64,000 nt of DNA from Periplaneta americana. Its lineage: Eukaryota > Arthropoda > Insecta > Blattodea > Blattidae. Below, piece after piece: positions 41,790 to 51,389 of this stretch. A program made the position numbers and the translations under genes. Each line of letters opens with the position of its first letter. The stretch's first letter is position 1. The DNA is taken from the NCBI RefSeq assembly GCF_040183065.1, contig NC_091117.1, forward strand, positions 114,839,226 to 114,903,225, given 5' to 3'. The notes under the pieces were generated by a model. The model saw only the letters and a list, made by a program, of their open reading frames with translations. It did no database searches and was not told where the DNA came from.

Positions 41790-43924
41790 AGAATCATAGT
41801 TTCAAGATTTTGCGACTCAGTGAATTATAAGCCGCATTCTTCGAAGGAAGAAGCTTTTCAGTTAAAGCTGCTGCAATGTTATCTAGAAGTGGCCTAACAA
41901 ATTTCACAGTAATGATATTAGCAACTTGGTTTTGGCCGTCTTCATCATAAATTGGCACTGCAAGAGAGGCAGTGGCAGTTCCTCGGGGGAGGGAAGGGAG
42001 GAACGTCCTCCTCACATTTTGTTCTTCTGAAAGTAAATACCAAATAAAATATGTGCCTTGAAATTCGAGGAAAATTCGATAATTTTTAAGTTCACAGCTA
42101 TAAGAAAAACTCGATTGATCTAGTTTTAAACGACGCGCTCTCATGTGCTGTGGAAAACTGTGAGAAAGATGCGAGATTGTCTGTGTAGAGGAAAGGAACT
42201 CCATTCCTCCTCTACTGCAGTTAACACACATAGACAACAGCGCACTAGCGGCCAGAGAAAGAAGCAGAGTTTTAAAGCAAGTAAATGAACGGAGAGGGAG
42301 GAGATCCTCCTCTGAATCAGTTATGGGCGGGAAATAGAAACCGACTGGTCGTGCAGCAAGCTCGCTACCGCTGCCATCTAACGATGTTGCATTCAACCGG
42401 ACTATAACACATCTAGGAGGAGACACAACAAAAGCAGTTGTAACGCAACGCTATGAAAGACACCATGTAAACTTTTTTTAAAAATTATAAATCAAAAATA
42501 TTATTCATTGCACTTTATATAGGCTACTATTGAAGGTTTGAAACTTTCGTGGACATTTGAAAGTTAAAGTCGGGTTTATGTAAAACAAACAGGAAGTAGT
42601 TTTACGTAATTGACCCCCTGAAATTCACTTCTATTCATTGTTTACTAGACAGGGCAACAGGCAAGTTGTCAGTTTTGTACAAATATATTTGAAACTGAAA
42701 GTAGGTACTCTAAACTACATCATTTTTAACATAAAAAATTAATCGGCCACCGGCAGCTTTGAACAATAATGATAGTATGACTTTACAAGAACTGACATTC
42801 TTCAAAAGTATGCGATACTGAACTTGTAAAATGTACATGCGGCAACACAGACCACGTGGGTGGGTGCAGTGTTCTCGCTTTCCTCAGATTATTTCCCATT
42901 CCCATTTCCATTTCCATAAAATGGTTCCGGTTACGAGTTAGTAGCTAGTCTCTTCCAACACGTGTGATGCTGTAGTGTGCTCGAAAAATCCTGCGAGGTT
43001 GTGAATTTCCTTGTAATTGTTAATTTGTGCAATTATTCAAAAATGAAAGGAAGTAAAATCATTATATATTTTGGACAATTTAGGAAACTCAGTTTACATA
43101 AACAGATTATTGCTATACAGAAGGGAAGGCCAACCCCAACACTACCTGGTCTTACATGTATGCATGTGGAGTAATTTGTAGCTTGTTTCATTCAAGAAGG
43201 TGTCATTTAATGCTGTTAATTTCTTTCCTCCTCTTAAGAAATATGCAGGAGCCGCCACTGAAGAGAGGGCATTTATACATTAACGGCTCAATTTCCAACA
43301 CAAATTTTCTAATATATTCTTGTATGGTATTCTCTTTCGATGATTAAGCAGCTGATCTAGAATATATTTTGCATGAATACTGCCTTCATCGGCCTCTTTT
43401 TTACATTTTCCAGTTCTTTATGTAACGGATCTCTTTCAATTAGTTGGAGTTTTTCGGTTGTTTTCGTTATCTCATCTTGCTTCTCTTGTAACATCTGATT
43501 AAGTTGTGAAATTTTCACATGCAATCTGTTAATATTTTTATTTTTAGCTCCTAAAAGTTGACAACGTCTGTTTGCGTCGCTTTATGGTCATTTTCAACTG
43601 GCAAGAAGAGAATGTCATTAACTGATGCTGAGCCACTCGGAACATCTTGTTCAAATAGTGAAAAACCAATATTACAAAAAGATTTGCATTTCTTGGGTGG
43701 AGGGAGATCAGTTTTAGTAACTGTTCGTCATGGTCTTTTGATATCTGTCACTTTATTCTTAGGATAATGAGGGAATATTATTGGCACAGCATTTGGTTTT
43801 AAGTCAAAATTTCCCATTATTAGGTTAATCTTCTTCCCTGAAATGTAAACTACAAACGACTGAAGATGGGGAGTTGGTTTTAGAATAAAGTCTTGGCGTG
43901 AAGCGAAGCGAGCATCAAGTCGGC
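41790..43924 (-). pseudogene. THAP/P-like transposon remnant, split by a hAT
   Basis: On the minus strand from 43870 the sequence reads PPPKKCKSFCNIGFSLFEQD, VPSGSASVNDILFLPVENDH and KATQTDVVNF. After a frame change a coiled coil follows (KNINRLHVKISQLNQMLQEK), then GSIHAKYILDQLLNHRKRIP, the pattern between the THAP finger and catalytic region in THAP-bearing transposases. The frame is broken by the hAT (41970-43260) and continues at 41969-41794 (PIYDEDGQNQVANIITVKFV). The THAP finger itself is absent. The 5' terminal motif lies at 43904-43924. Confidence 0.5.
41970..43260. mobile_element. Non-autonomous hAT, 1.3 kb
   Basis: CAGTGGCAGTTCCTCGGGGG at 41970 pairs with the complement of CAGTGGCGGCTCCTGCATAT at 43260. 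The 8-bp duplication AAGAGAGG is exact (41962-41969 and 43261-43268). The GAGGAGG/CCTCCTC motif recurs inside both ends. No transposase frame is present; the 210-codon minus-strand frame at 41794-42426 crosses the left border and is a junction artefact. Confidence 0.9.
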
Positions 43925-44825
43925 CTTGGTGCAGGTAATGAAAAAAGTTACTTTGCCGCTAGGTGGCAGGTAGTGCCCACCGGTTTTAACATTATCAATA
44001 TATGCAAAGTACCTTAAAATAACTATGGATACGACGTCCTCAAGTACCAGAAGAGACAAGGGTTTAGGGAAAGGATGGTCCAGAGTGTCCGGATCCTTCC
44101 GCAGTGCTTAATATGTAATAGTCTAATATTAATATTGAACTTAAAACTATTTTTTTTTGTAAGCGATACTACATCCAAACACAAATTCTAATTAACGGGT
44201 CTCTATCATATAAACACAATTATTATACAAATAGACTTATGCCTGCTTTAGGCGTTTACTAAAATTATTATTAAAATCAATTAACGTAACAAAAGTAATG
44301 TCTGAAACTGATAAAATATTTGAATAAGTTTAAACACTTTTACGAAGAAATATATGCTTTCTGTAACCGAGCTAAGAGATAATTGGAAATCACGATTCGA
44401 ATTAACTACAATATGGTGTTTCCTGTTTGTAAAATTGCAGTTTCTTCCAATCCATGGAAATGTTACACAGACACTAATCCTACTGTTTTATTAAGTTCAA
44501 TATTACCAGAAAGTAACTTTCCCATATATAAAAAGGCCCATTCCAAGTATAAATTTTGCGATCATTAAAAAAAAAAAATTCCCTACTCTCAAAAAGAAAT
44601 GCTAAGTAAAATACTACCGCATATCTTTGGAAATATTAAATTATAATTCAATGTGTTTTACGAGATATAGTGTTCTGATCCTTTCCACTTTATACTGCTG
44701 TAATACTACGGATACCAGATAAGTTACACTTAAAATGGCAAGAAATTAGCTTAATTAAGATCTTAATAGGAAAACTTACACCATTGTTATTATATTATAA
44801 TTAATGTTATGTTTAGGAAACAAAG

Positions 44826-44865
<40 letters not shown>

Positions 44866-45284
44866 TACAAAAATCTTGTTTAGAAAACAACATTAAATTA
44901 AATATATTTTAAGTCGAGTATTTCTTACTTCCAATATAATATTTTAAAGAAAACCACATAATTAATAAACAATTACTTACATGCACTGTAATTACTTATA
45001 AGATTTCAAATTAAAAATTATAATTCACTCTGCACACTTAGCACAGCCAAACCAACGGCATTACTTGCTGCGCTCTAGCGTCGAAACTGAACACTGGTGT
45101 TCCAAGCGAAACTCAATGCTAAGAAAGAGGAATGAACAGACAATAATTATAACAAAAACAAATTGATCAAATGATCATGAAGTGATTGGTGAATGATATT
45201 TGATATAATGAATATAATGATTAATGACATAAGCACATGACTAATGGGAATTATATAAGTAGGCCTAATTATAATTTAATTACC
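43925..45284. other. AT-rich stretch without recognised gene
   Basis: Short open frames only. Contains the (TA)n tract at 44826-44862. Confidence 0.5.
44826..44862. repeat. (TA)n microsatellite
   Basis: About 18 perfect units. Confidence 0.95.
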
Positions 45285-45558
45285 AATTGAATCGGTCGTT
45301 GCAGAAAGGGGATAAGTCATGAAAAACGCGAAAATTAGTTAAGGGTGCCATTGGTTTCTCCAGACCTAGACACACATTTCCATGTAGAAATGGGACAAAT
45401 TTGCTCATTCTCAACGCAAAGCAGAGTACCATAAGCAGCGCAGTTATTGCAGAAAGGAGACAAGTCAGCGACTTTCATTCTTTCTGCACTGACTGACGAC
45501 GTGACGCAACTGAGTGCCGCGGATTTAATAAGTTATGCGAACTTCAGCTGATAAGGAA

Positions 45559-46122
45559 AATGACAGATAAGCTAGAAGTAGTAAGTGACCCAGGGGAAGA
45601 AAACTGTGTTATTAGTGGTAAACGTAAACGCAATTAAATTAACTACCGCAGAAATGTAATTAAGAAAAATAAACTGAAGGCATTGGAACGTCAATTCCAT
45701 TGGGAAGTCTGTAGTAGCCCGTACGACAGGAGAACTATGTGGGTAAGAATCTATTCATTGTTTGTTTAGACGCAACTTTGGGCCATCAATTTTCAACATT
45801 CACAATTTAAAAGACCATACGCCGCACTTCTATTCCTATCATGAAGGTATAGGCCACAAATCTTCAAATGAAGTGTGTTACTTCTGAACTACATTGAAAA
45901 TTATGTCCCTTCTTCAGTCAAGGAATTGTATCTTTTCTCTGATAACTGTGGAGGGTAAAATAAAAATCACACCTTAATTCGATTGTTGCTTGCACTGACC
46001 CAAATGGGGAGATTTAACAAAATCATTCATTATTTTCCACAACGAGGCCATTCATTTCTTTCCTGTGACCGCAACTTTGGTGTAGTGAAGCGCAAACTGA
46101 GGAAGACGGACAGGGTATATTT
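45559..46122 (+). pseudogene. DUF7869/Sola-like transposase, 5' part and first duplicated unit
   Basis: A frame from ATG 45559 (MTDKLEVVSDPGEENCVISG) contains an early TAA and a YRRNVIKKNKLKALE basic stretch, ending at a donor-like TGGGTAAG. At 45801-46122 comes the catalytic-region unit: TPHFYSYHEGIGHKSSNEVC, SSVKELYLFSDNCGG, stop, NKNHTLIRLLLALTQMG, YFPQRGHSFLS-like CDRNFG. The stop at 45956 replaces the Q of the GGQNKN motif. The unit ends at VKRKLRKTDR where it runs into a second copy. Confidence 0.7.
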
Positions 46123-46214
46123 CACAATTTAAAAGACCATACGCCGCACTTCTATTCCTATCATGAAGGTATAGGCCACAAATCTTCAAATGAAGTGTGT
46201 TACTTCTGAACTAC
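45801..46214. repeat. 322-bp tandem duplication, second unit split
   Basis: Unit 1 is 45801-46122. Unit 2 starts at 46123 with CACAATTTAAAAGACCATAC, runs to 46214, and resumes after the P-like element at 48598 to about 48824. Both units carry the same nonsense codon (45956 and 48661), so duplication followed inactivation. The junction shows TT microhomology. Confidence 0.9.
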
Positions 46215-46259
46215 CAAGGTATATGGATTTACTATAAGGTAGAGCCACTCGGCAATTTC

Positions 46260-47148
46260 CGCTAGCAGACGAACTCGTGACGTCACTTCGGAAGCTCGTT
46301 AGCCACGGGATGCATTATGGCCTCCTAGCACCAAAGTATTTGTAACAAGTTATCGCACAAAATTCTTTTAAACGACAATTTGTTTTTTGTTTAACTTTTA
46401 TTTGTGAGAAAAAATGTACCACTCACAAAAGGAAACTATATTAAGCGTGTCTTATCCCTATGTGTTACAAGTAATTTCATCTTCTAAACTGGAGAAGAGT
46501 TTGTACGAAATAATATTTTTGTATCAGAAAATATAGTTACCCTTCATAAGAAATGTTCGTTATTAAATAGAACAATTACATAGTGAATGATAATAATTTC
46601 CTAACATAATAACAATGACAGAAAACATAACACATTAATAAATATTATTAGGACATGCAGAAATAATAAAGCCATGGGTAGGCCTAATTATTTCTGATAG
46701 TAGGCCTAATTATTTCTGATAGTAGGCCTATGTATTTTAATTAATATAGGCACATAATTTTTCCATATATATTACTATATCATTAGTCCTATATTTTCAA
46801 ATACTCGTTATAATACACATTAAGCTGATTATTAACATAACTCACTTAAAGCTATAAACTATATTAAATGTTAAAAACATATTATGCTTGACATCTTTGG
46901 ACCTAGATTGGCTCTAGAGCCCTTTCAACCTCATTTAAAATTCCCATGACTCCACGGGGTGAAGTCGGTTGGAGAATAAAGCTAGCCACCTCATGCCATT
47001 CATTGACTATGAATATGTGAAGTTGTGAACACTTTATTATGTTTGAAAATAGGCTGCATATTTTCAAACACAATAATCATTAAGTAGGTATTTATATCAC
47101 ATACCTTTTTCCTCCTCCCTGAAGATTGGAATGAATTCTTCTCTCTTG
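46260..47148. other. P-like element non-coding part
   Basis: AT-rich. Holds a 22-bp tandem repeat GGCCTAATTATTTCTGATAG (46681-46725) and TAGGCCTA octamers. No gene seen. Confidence 0.6.
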
Positions 47149-48223
47149 TCAGCGCCTAGCAGAAGCTTGCCATTTACGTGCCTTCTTTCTTTGTAGTTCC
47201 GCTGCTCTTGCAGTCTTCGCTGCCGTATTCAGTGAACGAATGCGGATAAATGTCCTTGTTCTTGTATATATTTTAATTATTAATGGATGTACATGTGGAA
47301 ACTTCTGTGCGAGAATGTTACACATGCCCTTAATGACGTTGCAGGAGTTTAATTTATCACCATGCACTCCTACAAACACTACTTCAAACTGTTTCACTGT
47401 GCATAGCCATTCATCTGATGATTTGAGCAGACCTCCTCGAGACAGTTTTTCAATCCAGCCCTGATGTACCGGCAATGCATCTGCTTATATCTTCTCTTGT
47501 CCATTTTGGCTTCTTTTTTGTCACCAACAAGTTCTTGATCTGGTTTTCTGTAAAAATTTTTCTCAAAACAATGGAAACTCTCTCTTTTACCTTTGCATTA
47601 ATTCTGTTCTCAAGTTGCTGTATATGTTTACTTTTCCTGCTCAGAGCCAAGGTCAGTGACTTATTTTTAAGTTTTAACTTATTAATTTCAGTCTGCATTT
47701 GTTTATTATCTTTCTCTAATTTGTCTAACCGTGCTTTCAAATGTCTTTCTGAGTCACTAGTGCTATCTGTAATTGTACCAACATCAAACTTCTTCTTCTT
47801 GGGTGATAGTGTCTTCAATTTCTCAAGCCCTCGCTTTCTTGAATGTCGATTAATCTGCCTTGTCTGTCTGTCACTTACCGTAATTTGTGGTGACTCTGGC
47901 TGGTGTGAAGATGAAGCCTCTATATTCATCTTGTTTGGTCTTGAATCGATATCCAGATGCAATGAAGGAACTGCAGAAATTTTAAGCATCTTTTTAGGTT
48001 TAATGTTCAAGAGCTCGACTTTCAGGTCCCTCTCATAATCTTCTGGTAGAAAATGAACACTACACACGGTGGCATTTTTAATGTTGATTTTGTCTTTCCT
48101 TCTGCAAGCATGAATCCATTGCTTACAAACACTGTCATCCTTGGGAAAGGTGTGGTAAATCAAATCTGAACCTTTAGTCTTACGATTATAATTTTTACAC
48201 GAAAACACTGCGCAACCGGGCAT
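47149..48223 (-). pseudogene. THAP9-like P transposase with deleted core
   Basis: The gene starts MPGCAVFSCKNYNRKTKGSD at 48223. It has a complete-looking THAP finger: C-x4-C (residues 4 and 9), IYHTFPKDD, W at about 36 and CSVHF near 55. A basic nuclear-type region (SRKRGLEKLKTLSPKKKKF) follows, then a leucine-rich coiled coil (about 160-220), then TKKKPKWTREDISRCIAGTS near the end of the first frame (stop at 47450). In another frame at 47475-47149 the sequence jumps to IEKLSRGGLLKSSDEWLCTV, the C-terminal region of P transposases. The catalytic RNase H-like core is missing between them. Confidence 0.85.
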
Positions 48224-48588
48224 GGTAAATAATGCAATATGTTTTTAGGCACAAAATATTTACAATAAACTAATTAACTTAATACCATGTGGACTAACTT
48301 AAATACATAACCTATATACTACGATTATAAAACACGTGAAAGCCCGAATTAACAACAGTAACTGCTATAAATATAATTCAGTTCATTATAACACATTTTT
48401 ATTTGGAAATATTCCGCTATGAGTGCAGATTTGTCACATTTAGGGCACACGTAACCAGAATCACTGCTAGAAAACAACTTACAGCTTGCTTTTAATTCAT
48501 ACTGCCAATTGTTTAGCTTCCTCGGTGACGTCATGCGTAAACTGTCTAAAATTTACGTGTCTGCGCATAGCCGTATGAGCACCCCCTG

Positions 48589-49278
48589 CTGAACTACATT
48601 GAAAATAATGTCCCTTCTTCAGTCAAGGAATTGTATCTTTTCTCTGATAACTGTGGAGGGTAAAATAAAAATCATACCTTAATTCGATTGTTGCTTGCAC
48701 TGACCCAAATGGGGAGATTTAACAAAATCATTCATTATTTTCCACAACGAGGCCATTCATTTCTTCCCTGTGACCGCAACTTTGGTGTAGTGAAGCGCAA
48801 ACTGAGGAAGACGGACAGGGTATATGTGCCAGACCAATACAATACCTTGATCCACCAGGCAAACACAAACAACAGATTTTCTGTAGAATCAGTTACTACT
48901 GATGATATTTTGAATTTTAAATATTGGTGGCCAGAACATTACAAGAAAACCACCTGCTCATTAGAAACACTGAGGAAGAAAGGGAAAGATAAGAATATGT
49001 TTTCTTCAGCACAATTCAGTGAATTTGTTTACTCTAAAGATGATCCAGGATGTGTGACTGCCAGTTTGTTCATTGGTAGTGAAATGAGGAAACACAGAGT
49101 CTGTATGAAAAAACCAGGTTCTGGACGCATAGTAATGCCTACACAAAAGCATACAATGGGAAAATTCCCATTAATTCGAAAAAAAAAAAAAACTTGGAGA
49201 AGTATCGAAAGTGAGGTAATACATTCCATTGAAACACACTTCCTTTTACGAAGAGATCCTGAACTGGCCACCTTCTGA
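48589..49278 (+). pseudogene. DUF7869/Sola-like transposase, 3' part
   Basis: The second duplicated unit resumes here (DNCGG, stop at 48661, NKNHTLIRLLLALTQMGRFN). From 48688 a frame stays open for 196 codons: IIHYFPQRGHSFLPCDRNFG, YVPDQYNTLIHQ, YWWPEHYKKTTCSLETLRKK, and KHRVCMKKPGSGRIVMPTQK, ending at 49278. FPQRGHSFLPCD is the FP-x-RGH-x2-L-x-CD signature. A homopolymer of A near 49180 encodes a K run and may hide a frameshift. This is the best preserved stretch of the family in the window. Confidence 0.75.
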
Positions 49279-49660
49279 CAAGGAATCTACAAATGACGTG
49301 GCTTCCAACGGCACAACGAGGCCATTCATTTCTTCCCTGTGACCTATACACTCTATAACAATGGAAACAAATGATTTTGTGTAGTACTTTAGTGTATTTT
49401 TATTGTGCTCTCCTATATGCAGTTTTTAAGTATTAGTTTAAAAGTAGAGTTTTGATTTAAAACTGTGATATAAAATCACATATTGATACATTTCTATAGT
49501 AGGAATAATGATTAAAATTCAAAAATAATTATGTAAATGGTGACAGTAATGTAGTAATTACACACAAAAACATCGTTATCATTGTAATTATTAACATTTA
49601 GTTTGTTTTCAAATATTACATTAGCCCAAAATTGTAAATTATATATATTTTTCTTTTATA
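49279..49660. other. Element 3' non-coding region
   Basis: AT-rich, inside the third 4-bp-TSD element. A short duplicate of GAGGCCATTCATTTCTTCCC (48749 and 49318) shows local rearrangement. Confidence 0.6.
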
Positions 49661-49897
49661 TTTAACAATTCCTTGCAGAAAGGGGATAAGTCATGGTTCG
49701 ATTAAACAACTTTAAACAAAAGTGTTTGAGATATGAGATATCTAACATGGTGTATTACACTTCACTATTCATAAACAAACTAAGAAAAAATATTTTTAAT
49801 GATTACTCCAGTATTGGAAGAAGAAAACAGTTTTTATTGATTATCTCAAAAGTAAGATTATATGACTTATCCCCTTTCTGCAATGACCGATTCAATT

Positions 49898-50575
49898 AGA
49901 TTCAATAAGAGAATAACGTCATTCCTTTTTTTAATCATTAGTTCATTATATTTATTACATGAATAAATTTATGAGAAAATTGTGAATTTCATTGAAAACA
50001 ACACTTTTTTGGTGCATATTTCTCAATTTTAGAGCATATTTCCAACATTTTTACTGTATAAATGCTTGCATTGATTAAATCCGCCCTCTAATCATTATAC
50101 ATGCAGTTTTGAGAGAACGGAGCGTCGTAGAAACTTGCGGTTTTCACTGTTATATTTCTCAAAATAAAACCTTCATTTTGAGTACGACTTTATTTGTAAG
50201 TTGACACGGCCTTTAATGAGTCCATATAGGCTACCGTACTATATACAATTTTATAATTTAACATATGCTGCCGTTGTAATAACTGATCATGGAGGTCAGG
50301 AACTTACAATAGATTTATAATAACTCCACAAATTAAAAAAAAAATGGATAAATATACACAGATTAACTACAAATTTTTAAAACTTCTACAGTTTTCATGA
50401 CAAAATTTGAATATACAGTATAATGTCGTCTGTTGCTCTTTTCTCTACATCGCAATGAAGGAAAACAAATGGCAGACAAGTACCAGGACTCAACAAGAAA
50501 AACCTATTGTAAATTGTAATAATCACATTAAACAATATTATAAAACAGAATGATATTCACATAATAAAGCACATT
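49898..50575. other. AT-rich stretch, nothing recognised
   Basis: No supported gene or bounded repeat. Confidence 0.5.
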
Positions 50576-50581
50576 TAAAAC

Positions 50582-50995
50582 TTGCAACAATTCACAACAT
50601 GGTCAAATAGCGACTCTCAATCTGCCTTACAAACCATCGACGATAAATACAACTTGTATTCCATAGCCGTCGAAATTAGATCCCTACTACTTAAATTTGA
50701 AGGTCATATTTGCTTACTGTGGGTGCGCGGCCACACAGGTACTGAAGGAAACGAAAGAGCGGATCCATTAGCGAAGCAAGCAGCCTCAACCAACTCAGAA
50801 TATAAATATTCAACCTGTCCTATTTCATACATTAAGCAGAGGATCAAGCACACAACTACACTCAAGTGGAATACATACTGGAACTCTAGTGTTAAAGGCT
50901 CTGTGACCAAGAAACTATTCTTTCCCAATGTACAAGACAGACTATATTGCAGTCAGTTTTCAATCGACTTCTTTTTCACTCAATTTATGACCGGG
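50582..50995 (+). pseudogene. Non-LTR retrotransposon RNase H domain fragment
   Basis: The frame reads SNSDSQSALQTIDDKYNLYS (motif SDSQSAL with the catalytic aspartate), then LLKFEGHICLLWVRGHTGTE, GNERADPLAKQAA. GHTGTEGNE-RAD holds the histidine and last aspartate of RNase H. The downstream PISYIKQRIK...KWNTYW and FF-x-TQF motifs match the tail of I/Jockey-type ORF2. The upstream reverse transcriptase is absent. After about 50995 the frame runs into unrelated sequence. It borders the satellite array by about 400 bp. Confidence 0.8.
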
Positions 50996-51389
50996 GTTAA
51001 ATCCACCTTTAGGTTGCCGAGGCGAAGTGTCATGGCCGACGCGCGCAAGGTTAATACGTCATCATGTATGCATGGCAGCCAACACTACACTACTTACCGA
51101 TGAGAGAAGAGCTGCTATCATGTATTTCCAAAGCCAATATGTTGTAACTGTATGAAATCCTGGACGTAGTTTACAGACAGAACACCAGAGTCGCATTGAC
51201 ACGATGCTTGCAGCTCAGGAAAACCGTACAGCAAAGAAACTGTTGACCAAACTAATTATTACCCGGGTTCGATCCCCATATAAATGTAATTCTGTGGAAC
51301 ATGTATAAGTACCACAGATATGCAAATAATCGTTATACTAGGACATATAATGCCCCAATGACAGGAAAGGTAATGCACTGAGATCATAG
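50996..51389. other. Transition sequence before the satellite
   Basis: No gene. A B-box-like GGGTTCGATCCCC lies at 51264 but without an A box or tRNA fold that I can defend. Confidence 0.4.

Larger units (their letters stand above)
46215..48588 (-). mobile_element. P-like (THAP9-type) transposon, internally deleted
   Basis: The flanking direct duplication is CTGAACTAC (46206-46214 and 48589-48597; 8-9 bp, P elements make 8 bp). Confirmation comes from the host: the same sequence is uninterrupted in the first duplicated unit (45886-45894 onward). The left end CAAGGTATATGGATTTACTA, then TAAGGTAGAGCC, recalls P-element termini. Inverted internal motifs GTGACGTCACTTCGGAAGCT (46275) and AGCTTCCTCGGTGACGTCAT (48516) lie near both ends. 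The outermost right bases match poorly, so the right TIR may be eroded. Confidence 0.85.
45289..49893 (+). mobile_element. DNA transposon, 4-bp TSD, DUF7869/Sola-like (third)
   Basis: The left end is GAATCGGTCGTTGCAGAAAG and the right end is its inverted complement with one mismatch. TIRs span about 33 bp. AATT flanks both sides (45285-45288 and 49894-49897). The subterminal motif TTGCAGAAAGGGGATAAGTC recurs at 45299, 45444 (diverged), 49674 and inverted at 49862-49882. The element contains a tandem duplication and a P-like transposon. Without these it would be about 1.9 kb. Confidence 0.85.

Noticed and set aside
41794..42426. 210-codon minus-strand ORF
   Set aside because: It crosses the left border of the hAT at 41970, joining host and element sequence by chance.
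47475..48038. 187-codon plus-strand ORF
   Set aside because: Shadow of the THAP-bearing P transposase on the minus strand.
51264..51276. GGGTTCGATCCCC as a tRNA gene B box
   Set aside because: No A box or cloverleaf could be drawn around it.
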